From Bacteroidia bacterium (GTDB lineage: Bacteria; Bacteroidota; Bacteroidia; Chitinophagales; Saprospiraceae), in contig JAUIIF010000291.1 in NCBI GenBank assembly GCA_030431945.1, positions 1 to 6,168 of the forward strand: a stretch of DNA of 6,168 nucleotides, read 5' to 3'. Shown piece by piece: positions 1 to 5,192 of the stretch. How positions within the stretch are numbered: position 1 is the first letter of the stretch; each line of letters opens with the position of its first letter. The translations under genes were made by a program, and so were the position numbers. The notes beneath the pieces are model-generated. The model was not told the origin of the DNA. It did not search any database and saw only the letters and a program-made list of their open reading frames with translations.

Positions 1-876
1 CGGAATCTATGGACACTCCTCGGCTTCAAATACCGTAAGCACACCAAGGCCCCTCACGGTGGAAACGGGAGTGAAAACAACCGCCATGGTTCTAATGGGG
101 AAGATGTTATTCTGGAAGTCCCGCTGGGAACCATCGTACGGGATGCCGAGACGGGGGAGATCGAATTCGAAATGACGGAACACCAGGAGGAAAAGATCCT
201 GGTGCCCGGTGGCCGGGGCGGTAAAGGAAATACTTTCTTTAAATCGCCGACTAACCGGACCCCGCGCTACGCGCAGCCAGGAGAAGAAGGCATCGAAACC
301 TGGAAAATACTGGAACTAAAGGTGCTGGCTGATGTCGGCCTCGTCGGCTTACCCAACGTCGGTAAGTCAACGTTACTTTCTGTCGTTTCTGCAGCTAAAC
401 CGGAAATTGCCAATTACGAGTTTACGACCCTGGTCCCTAACCTGGGGATGGTACAGTACCGTGATGGCAAATCATTTGCCATGGCCGATATCCCCGGTAT
501 CATCAAGGGGGCACACGAAGGCAAGGGCCTCGGTCATCGGTTCCTCCGGCACATCGAACGGAACGCCACCTTGTTGTTCTGCATCCCGGCAGACGCCGAT
601 AACATGCAGGAGCAATATGATATTTTGCTCAATGAACTGGAGCGCTACAACCCGGAGCTGCTCGATAAGCCCCGCTTGCTGGCCCTGACCCGGGCGGACA
701 TGGTCGACGACGAGCTCAAGGAAATGCGCCAGCAGGAAATACCGCAAGGAATCCCTTACCTCTACATTTCGGCCGTTACCGGAGAAGGGATAACGGAGCT
801 GAAAGATCGCTTGTACGAAATGATCCTGACCAACCGGGAAGAAGAAGGTCGTAAAAAGGCGATGGAGGAGGAGTAA
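1..876 (+). CDS. obgE: GTPase Obg (ribosome-associated), 5'-truncated by window edge
   Basis: Obg is a conserved GTPase that binds the large ribosomal subunit and links ribosome assembly to growth and stress state. The reading frame is open from base 1. The first residues (RNLWTLLGFKYRKH) are the middle of the glycine-rich Obg N-terminal domain, so roughly 50 residues lie upstream of the window; the first in-window ATG (172) is internal. Counting from base 1 (291 residues visible), the Obg fold continues through VPGGRGGKGN and TPRYAQPGE. The G domain follows: G1 GLPNVGKS (116-123), switch I with FTT, G3 DIPG (163-166), G4 TRAD (230-233) and G5 SAVTGEG (257-263). The protein ends soon after the G domain in a short charged tail, with no OCT domain. 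G4 is unusual: the family normally has N/T/S-K-x-D, but here arginine replaces the lysine. The gene is convergent with the next one, with only 6 bases between stops and no visible terminator hairpin. The family assignment is very secure. Confidence 0.97.
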   Translation, partial: RNLWTLLGFKYRKHTKAPHGGNGSENNRHGSNGEDVILEVPLGTIVRDAETGEIEFEMTEHQEEKILVPGGRGGKGNTFFKSPTNRTPRYAQPGEEGIETWKILELKVLADVGLVGLPNVGKSTLLSVVSAAKPEIANYEFTTLVPNLGMVQYRDGKSFAMADIPGIIKGAHEGKGLGHRFLRHIERNATLLFCIPADADNMQEQYDILLNELERYNPELLDKPRLLALTRADMVDDELKEMRQQEIPQGIPYLYISAVTGEGITELKDRLYEMILTNREEEGRKKAMEEE

Positions 877-882
877 CCGGAT

Positions 883-2238
883 CTACAGGAAACGGTCCAG
901 CTGCGCACCCGTCAGGTTTTGTAACATGGCAGTAGCCAGGTCTTTGGCGTTGGCGGCGGAAAGCCCCTGTTGCATGTAGTGGTCTTCCAAACGCACCATT
1001 GACTGGTGGTAGCTCAGACGGAACGCGCTGAATATTTGCGCGTGGAGTGGGTCTTCTACGGCCCAATCTCCCAGATTGGCCCAGACGGTCGACGCCCAGT
1101 TGTTTACCCGGCTGGCGGCAGCTGCATTCAGTGGCTGGGTGGCCGCCACAATTTCAGCACGCTGCTGTACCAGCAGCCGGGCACGCGTATCATTAGCCGT
1201 ACCGGCTGCGATATCTTCCGCCACGGCCAGCAGTACCTGCACTTCGGGCCACTGGCCCACCAGATCGCGGTTGCCGGCGGGTTCCAGTACCAATTCCGTC
1301 AGTTTCCGGTATTTCCTGATCACCGGCATGTCCGTCCAGGCCGTTTCGTAAGCGCTGGTAGTACCGGGGCCGTAGTACCCATCAATACTTCCGGTGTAAT
1401 AGCCTTTTTCCTTGAGGACCCGCTGAAGTTCTGCGGCACTGTGTCGCTTGGTTTTTCCGTCAATTGCGGGCAAGGCGGCGCTGTTTGCGGGGGCCGGCAG
1501 GCCGGAAGCGGCTGCTGGTGATAAGCCCGTCGTGGTCTCTCCGTAAGCAGGGGCGGGGTTGGTGGCCGGAGGGTTGTAGGGCTGGGGGGAGGAGCCGTAG
1601 GTCTGAGGAGAAGCAGGGTTGGGGGCGGGGTTGGGGGCGTCGGGCGTAGCCGTCGTTGTCTTTGCCGTTTGCAGGGAGAAAGGAATCAGTGGTTTTTTGA
1701 TGCCGGACTCAAACGGCGTAATGGGAATGAGGCGAACGTTGTTGATGTTGCGCACAAAAGCATCCGTATAGCCCAACTCCCGGATGGCGGGTAGGAACCC
1801 CGCCGCAGTACGGGCGTCAGGGTAAACACCGGTAAGGATTTTTGTTACCCCGTCGACGGACTCCACGTACAGTTGGCCCGCTCGCTCCAGGGTGGCCCAG
1901 TCGATCGGCCGGGTTCCGGAATGGAAGGCGATCTGAATCATGGTTACCTGTTGTCCGGTGCCGAGGGGAAGTAGCATCGCCTGCGCATTACGGAAGCCAT
2001 TCGCCGTCAGGTTTTGCGCTACGGTCAGGGCTTTGGGCTGGCTGCTGAACTGCCCCAGGTATACGTCAGTCGTATTCTCCGGACCGGGAGCACCATAAAT
2101 AAACCCCTGCCCCTTCAGGGTAGCAAAATCGTCAGCCTTTACGTCGCGAAACGTGCCGACTTTAATCGTGTAAAGATCCTGGCCATTGCTGGAAGCAAAA
2201 AAGCTGAAAAAAAGAGCGAGTAGTAATAAATTTTTCAT
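883..2238 (-). CDS. Exported protein: two SPOR-like repeats, Pro-rich linker, putative peptidoglycan-binding domain, unknown C-terminal domain
   Basis: Predicted envelope protein of 451 residues. Residues 1-20 (MKNLLLLALFFSFFASSNGQ) form a Sec signal peptide without a convincing lipobox. Residues ~23-92 and ~100-166 are two divergent copies of a SPOR-like unit: a beta strand (YTIKVGTF / MIQIAFHSG), a strand with an LGQF / LTGVYP turn, then a helix ending GFRNAQAM / GYTDAFVR. SPOR domains bind denuded septal peptidoglycan in characterised bacteria; that role is inferred here. Residues ~196-260 are a Pro/Ala/Asn/Thr-rich linker. Residues ~266-300 (SAAELQRVLKEKGYYTGSIDGYYGPGT) match the PG_binding_1 pattern, where a helix precedes the G-x-I-D-G-x-x-G-P-x-T signature. 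Residues ~301-451 are mainly helical, rich in Trp/Ala/Leu, and unrecognised. No catalytic motif is visible, so a structural or sensing role is more likely than an enzyme. The ATG at 2238 is preferred because the signal peptide begins exactly there; no Shine-Dalgarno is visible, which is common in Bacteroidota. Confidence 0.88.
   Translation of the reverse strand: MKNLLLLALFFSFFASSNGQDLYTIKVGTFRDVKADDFATLKGQGFIYGAPGPENTTDVYLGQFSSQPKALTVAQNLTANGFRNAQAMLLPLGTGQQVTMIQIAFHSGTRPIDWATLERAGQLYVESVDGVTKILTGVYPDARTAAGFLPAIRELGYTDAFVRNINNVRLIPITPFESGIKKPLIPFSLQTAKTTTATPDAPNPAPNPASPQTYGSSPQPYNPPATNPAPAYGETTTGLSPAAASGLPAPANSAALPAIDGKTKRHSAAELQRVLKEKGYYTGSIDGYYGPGTTSAYETAWTDMPVIRKYRKLTELVLEPAGNRDLVGQWPEVQVLLAVAEDIAAGTANDTRARLLVQQRAEIVAATQPLNAAAASRVNNWASTVWANLGDWAVEDPLHAQIFSAFRLSYHQSMVRLEDHYMQQGLSAANAKDLATAMLQNLTGAQLDRFL
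1616..1637 (+). other. Potential G-quadruplex tract inside the proline-rich linker coding region
   Basis: Four guanine runs of 3, 5, 4 and 5 bases (1616-1618, 1621-1625, 1627-1630, 1633-1637) are separated by loops TT, C and TT. This satisfies the standard four-run G-quadruplex pattern with very short loops. The G-rich strand is the template for the 883-2238 gene, whose codons here specify the Asn-Pro-Ala-Pro linker using CCC for proline. A looser G-rich patch lies at 1568-1592. Whether it folds in the cell is unknown; it may simply follow from proline codon choice. Confidence 0.6.
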
Positions 2239-2566
2239 AGCTGTGGGTTGTGCTGGGCTATCCGTGTGGAAAAAGATAACGGCATAAGTTGGGTTTTAGT
2301 CTGATCGAAAGGGGCTACGGCCATGCTTCTTAACGTGACTTTAGGAAGTGGGCGCGGCCGCCGGTGCAAGGTAAGGCATCATGGAGCAGGCAAAGTACGC
2401 ACAACGCCGGCTCATCGTGGGACTTTATGCGGTGCCCCTTTTAAATAGCAGTAAACGTGTTTGCCCCATCAACTATTTATGGCACCTGCGTTCCCGCCCC
2501 AAAAACAGAACCGGTAAAAAACGGTAGCAAGAGAACTCCGCTGATTCCGGTTCCGTTGAGAATGGT
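2239..2566. other. Divergent intergenic region (328 bases) between the SPOR-like and App1-like genes
   Basis: This region must carry the promoters for both divergently transcribed flanking genes. A weak Bacteroidota-type -7 candidate is visible for the minus-strand gene (listed separately); none is convincing for the plus-strand gene. AT-rich patches occur around 2436-2460 and 2471-2480. A 48-codon ATG frame (2381-2527, +) is present but has no recognisable product. A 7-base inverted repeat (GAACCGG at 2508-2514, CCGGTTC at 2547-2553) with a 32-base loop sits just before the phosphatase start and is compatible with chance. No RNA gene or riboswitch was recognised. Confidence 0.6.
2271..2278 (-). 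promoter_or_regulatory. Candidate Bacteroidota -7 element for the SPOR-like gene
   Basis: On the minus strand this reads TATCTTTT, one base off the Bacteroidota -7 consensus TAnnTTTG, about 32 bases upstream of the ATG at 2238. No clear -33 TTG box is found at the expected distance. One mismatch in a short motif is weak evidence. Confidence 0.25.
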
Positions 2567-3637
2567 ATGGCACTGAAAAATACACTCTCCTCTCTTGGGA
2601 AAATTGTCCACCGTGAATGGGACGAAATCGTTGACCGGCTCGGCTGGGGACGGGATAAACCCGTCTCCATCGCCAACTACATCGGCTTTGGGCGGGAAGA
2701 TTATCTCTACCTGACCGGACGGGTACTGCGTGACCGGGGCGTCAGCAGAAACGAAAGAGACAACCTGCTGGATAATGTGGTCAATAACTTCAAACGCTTC
2801 AACAGCCGGGAAATTCGTAATGCTGAAGTTGCGATCACCTGGGGAGAACACACCTTTAACCGAAAGACGGACAGCGAAGGCTATTTCCACGTAGAGCATC
2901 ATTGCCCGCCCGATGGCCACGTGCACAGTAACCACGGCCTGTGGCAGGAAGCAGAAATCAGGGTCGTCAGCCTTCCCGGAGAAGAAAGTGTGGAAGTATC
3001 TTCCTACGCAGAGGTCGTTGTACCGACAGTCGCGGAATTCGGCGTGATCAGTGACATTGATGATACCATTCTGCAAACGGACGTGACCAGCCGGCTGAAA
3101 CTGAGAACGATGGTGCACACCCTGCTGAAAAATGCGGGCAAACGACATGCATTCTCCGGCGTATCCGATTTTTACCAGGCCCTCTCGCTGGGGCCGGATG
3201 GAGAAGGGTTCAACCCCTTCTTTTACGTCTCCAATTCTCCCTGGAACCTGTACGACTTATTACTAGATTTTCTTCACCTCAATCATTTGCCGCGGGGACC
3301 GGTTTTACTGCGCGATTTTGGTCTGCCGAGTGAGGATACGATCACGAGCTATAAAACGCACAAAGCGGATATGGTGAAGAAAATTCTGGATACTTACCCT
3401 GATTTTCCCTTTATCCTCGTGGGCGATTCGGGAGAGCACGATACTGATATCTACCTGGAGGCCGCCCGGAATAACCCCGGGCGTATCCTTGCCATTTATA
3501 TTCGGGATGTCCAGCATGAGCGCCGGGCCCGCCGCGTCGAGGAACTCATCGAGACGGTAAGTGATGTCGACGTGAAGTTGGTCGGTAGTTACGCAGAGGC
3601 AAAGGAGCACGCACGGACTAATGGCTGGGTCTATTAA
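2567..3637 (+). CDS. App1-like phosphatidate phosphatase family protein (DUF2183, HAD fold)
   Basis: The 356-residue protein matches the App1 catalytic family, named for yeast App1, a Mg-dependent phosphatidate phosphatase; bacterial members are mostly uncharacterised. An N-terminal ~150-residue region includes a beta-rich part (AEVAITWGEHTFNRKTDSEGYF, ~86-107) typical of bacterial members. The HAD-type catalytic part follows: motif I DIDDTI (163-168, with D163 the expected nucleophile and D165 the acid/base), motif II YVSNSPWN (220-227), the motif III lysine in SYKTHKADM (261-269), and motif IV GDSGEHDTDIY (286-295). All expected catalytic residues are present. No signal peptide or membrane helix is visible, so it is probably cytoplasmic or peripheral at the membrane. 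The ATG at 2567 is the first ATG after an in-frame stop at 2525-2527; the upstream sequence has only a weak GAG. The gene stands alone, divergent from one neighbour and convergent with the next. Family confidence is high; the substrate (phosphatidate or another phosphoester) is inferred. Confidence 0.93.
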   Translation: MALKNTLSSLGKIVHREWDEIVDRLGWGRDKPVSIANYIGFGREDYLYLTGRVLRDRGVSRNERDNLLDNVVNNFKRFNSREIRNAEVAITWGEHTFNRKTDSEGYFHVEHHCPPDGHVHSNHGLWQEAEIRVVSLPGEESVEVSSYAEVVVPTVAEFGVISDIDDTILQTDVTSRLKLRTMVHTLLKNAGKRHAFSGVSDFYQALSLGPDGEGFNPFFYVSNSPWNLYDLLLDFLHLNHLPRGPVLLRDFGLPSEDTITSYKTHKADMVKKILDTYPDFPFILVGDSGEHDTDIYLEAARNNPGRILAIYIRDVQHERRARRVEELIETVSDVDVKLVGSYAEAKEHARTNGWVY

Positions 3638-3664
3638 GCCGCCGGTTCTTAATTAAGGGACTGC

Positions 3665-4234
3665 TTATTCCCGCCGGCAATCAATTTTCCAGGTAGGGTA
3701 AACGATGGATTCATCCAGGCTTACCCATTCGCCCACCCACTTGTAGCCGGTGGCGGAGACCTCGTGAAAGCGGAGTCTGAACTTTCCTTCCGCGCCGTTG
3801 GGTGCCTTCTGGTCCCGCAGGAAAACGAGGCTGGTTGCTTCTTTATTACCGCTCCAGTAGGGGAGTGGGGCTGCCGGGCTGCCGGTTGCATAGTAGTGAA
3901 CGAGCCAGGTTTTTTGCTCCGGGTCATACTGGCGGATGCTGCCCGAATGCTTCCCGTCGGCCTTGAGCGTTTCGTCCTGAACGGCATGGCCGTTCATGAT
4001 GTAGCGGAAGGTCCAGGTCATGGCTACCGGCGCAGCCCACGTTCCGTCGGGCAGGCGGCTCGTGGAAGTACAGTCGCACTTCCCGATCAAAGGGGCAAAG
4101 TCTTTAATGGCAGCGGGAGCTGCCGGGTTGGGCAGGCCATAGGGGTGGTCGGAGCTGGAGGAGTAGTCATACTGCGCCGCTACCAGGCAGGGGAGAAAGG
4201 TGAGTGCCAGCAGGAGTAAGCGAGAGGGGGACAT
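3665..4234 (-). CDS. Exported DUF1579-like (lipocalin-type beta-barrel) protein
   Basis: A 189-residue protein that begins with a clear signal peptide (residues 1-20, SRLLLLALTFLPCLVAA, probable cleavage after VAA before QYDY). The mature part starts with a Ser/Pro/Ala-rich stretch (~21-42). The rest resembles DUF1579: FAPLIGKCDCTST (46-58), WTFRYIMNGHAVQDE (74-88), IRQYDPEQKTWLVHYYATG (100-118), YWSGN, and WVGEWVSLD (166-174). These fit the usual pattern of a small antiparallel barrel whose ligand is unknown. C53, C55 and C186 could form a disulfide after export. The ATG at 4234 is chosen because the signal peptide starts there; extension to the TTG at 4288 would add 18 residues without signal-peptide character. 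It lies 94 bases downstream of the LytTR gene on the same strand and may be co-transcribed. It is convergent with the App1-like gene across 27 bases. The DUF1579 assignment is by pattern recognition and fairly sure; the function is unknown. Confidence 0.85.
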   Translation of the reverse strand: MSPSRLLLLALTFLPCLVAAQYDYSSSSDHPYGLPNPAAPAAIKDFAPLIGKCDCTSTSRLPDGTWAAPVAMTWTFRYIMNGHAVQDETLKADGKHSGSIRQYDPEQKTWLVHYYATGSPAAPLPYWSGNKEATSLVFLRDQKAPNGAEGKFRLRFHEVSATGYKWVGEWVSLDESIVYPTWKIDCRRE

Positions 4235-4328
4235 ACGGAAGGCGTTTGCGTTGGCCTCAAGTATCGGTGACGCTTTCTTTCCCGGCAAGGAATTTGCAGT
4301 GAGTGGCAGGGTTGGTGCAGTAGACGGG

Positions 4329-5192
4329 TCATCGAATTTGCTCCCCGCCGAATTTTTTCTTCACCAGCTTGAGTTTACTCTTCGCAACGGGAATAGCCGT
4401 TCCGCCTTTCAGGGAGAGAACGGGTGGGTTGACCTGGAAACGATCTACCTGCCGGCAATTGACGATGTATTTGCGATGAACGCGGAGAAAATAAGCCGGT
4501 AGCTTACGGTCTAATTCCTTCAACGAAAGGCGCATCACGTACTTCCGGTCGTTGTTCTGGTATACGTTGACGCAGTAATCATCAGCTTCCAGGTAGCGAA
4601 TGTCGGCAAAGCTGACCACGCTGTACTGGTTTCCGGAACGGATAGTCAGGATGTTTTCCTGCGGTTCCAGGCGCTGCGACACCTTTTTGAATAAGTCCAG
4701 GTCTTTCTGTCGTAATTCTCTCAGCGTCGAAATTTCCACCCGAAGCTCCTGCCTGTCCGCGTACAGGGAGTAAATCCAGCAAACCCCGATGTAACCCAGG
4801 GTAAAGAGTGGTGCCTTCTGAAAAGTAAAAAAGGCGAGGTAGGCGGAAGTGAAGTCCGCAAGGTCAAATTTACCCGTTCCCCAGGGGTAAGCAAGCAGGG
4901 ATATGAGCAGTACGTCGGTAAAAACGACTGCGGAGATGAGTATGGCGCCGAACAGGAGGTGACGGGGAGCACTGGAGGAGCCGGCAGTACTTTTACGATA
5001 CATCAGCAGGAGAGGAACGGCCATGACCGCCCAGATCAACCAACGGTACACCTGCCGCTTGAAAAGGAAGATGAACTGAACGTCGTCTTCCGCCAGATTA
5101 AACCGGCGGACGTAGTACAACTGCTGCAGGGTCTCAAAAACAATGACCAGCCCAATCAGGCCAACCACGATTCCTAAAGCCCTGCGATTCAT
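4329..5192 (-). CDS. Membrane-anchored LytTR-family DNA-binding regulator
   Basis: A 287-residue predicted transcriptional regulator. The N-terminal half has four hydrophobic helices (~5-25, ~49-65, ~78-101, ~117-143). A charged, coiled-coil-like linker (~145-172, DRQELRVEISTLRELRQKDL) follows, then a C-terminal LytTR DNA-binding domain (~180-282) with ILTIRSGNQYSVVSFADIRYLEADDYCVNVY, the SLKELDRKLP helix and the hallmark FLRVHRKYIVN segment (235-245). No response-receiver domain is present, so control would come from the membrane part rather than from phosphorylation; such membrane LytTR proteins are common in Bacteroidota and mostly uncharacterised. The start chosen is the ATG at 5192, which overlaps the upstream maltokinase stop by one base (TGATG) and has GGAGG four bases before it. 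A GTG at 5195 is in frame but lies only one base from that GGAGG. Tight coupling to the maltokinase gene suggests it controls or responds to sugar or glucan metabolism; that is inference. Confidence 0.93.
   Translation of the reverse strand: MNRRALGIVVGLIGLVIVFETLQQLYYVRRFNLAEDDVQFIFLFKRQVYRWLIWAVMAVPLLLMYRKSTAGSSSAPRHLLFGAILISAVVFTDVLLISLLAYPWGTGKFDLADFTSAYLAFFTFQKAPLFTLGYIGVCWIYSLYADRQELRVEISTLRELRQKDLDLFKKVSQRLEPQENILTIRSGNQYSVVSFADIRYLEADDYCVNVYQNNDRKYVMRLSLKELDRKLPAYFLRVHRKYIVNCRQVDRFQVNPPVLSLKGGTAIPVAKSKLKLVKKKFGGEQIR

Noticed and set aside
1006..1521. 171-codon plus-strand open frame, and similar frames at 3764-4219 and 4200-4502
   Set aside because: These are shadows of minus-strand genes with recognisable domains; their translations are low-complexity or lack any family pattern.
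2508..2553. Inverted repeat GAACCGG / CCGGTTC before the App1-like start
   Set aside because: A 7-base stem with a 32-base loop, no extension on either side and no known operator match; compatible with chance.
2477..3148. 223-codon minus-strand open frame
   Set aside because: It is fully antisense to the well-supported App1-like gene for most of its length and shows no domain or signal of its own.
3639..3677. Possible terminator between the App1-like and DUF1579-like genes: 10-base palindrome CTTAATTAAG at 3648-3657 and CCGCCGG at 3639-3645 and 3671-3677
   Set aside because: The palindrome has no loop or T-tract, and the CCGCCGG copies are direct, not inverted, so no rho-independent hairpin forms; the motifs fit chance.
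4235..4288. N-terminal extension of the DUF1579-like protein to a TTG at 4288
   Set aside because: It would put 18 polar residues in front of a clear signal peptide that begins at the ATG at 4234.
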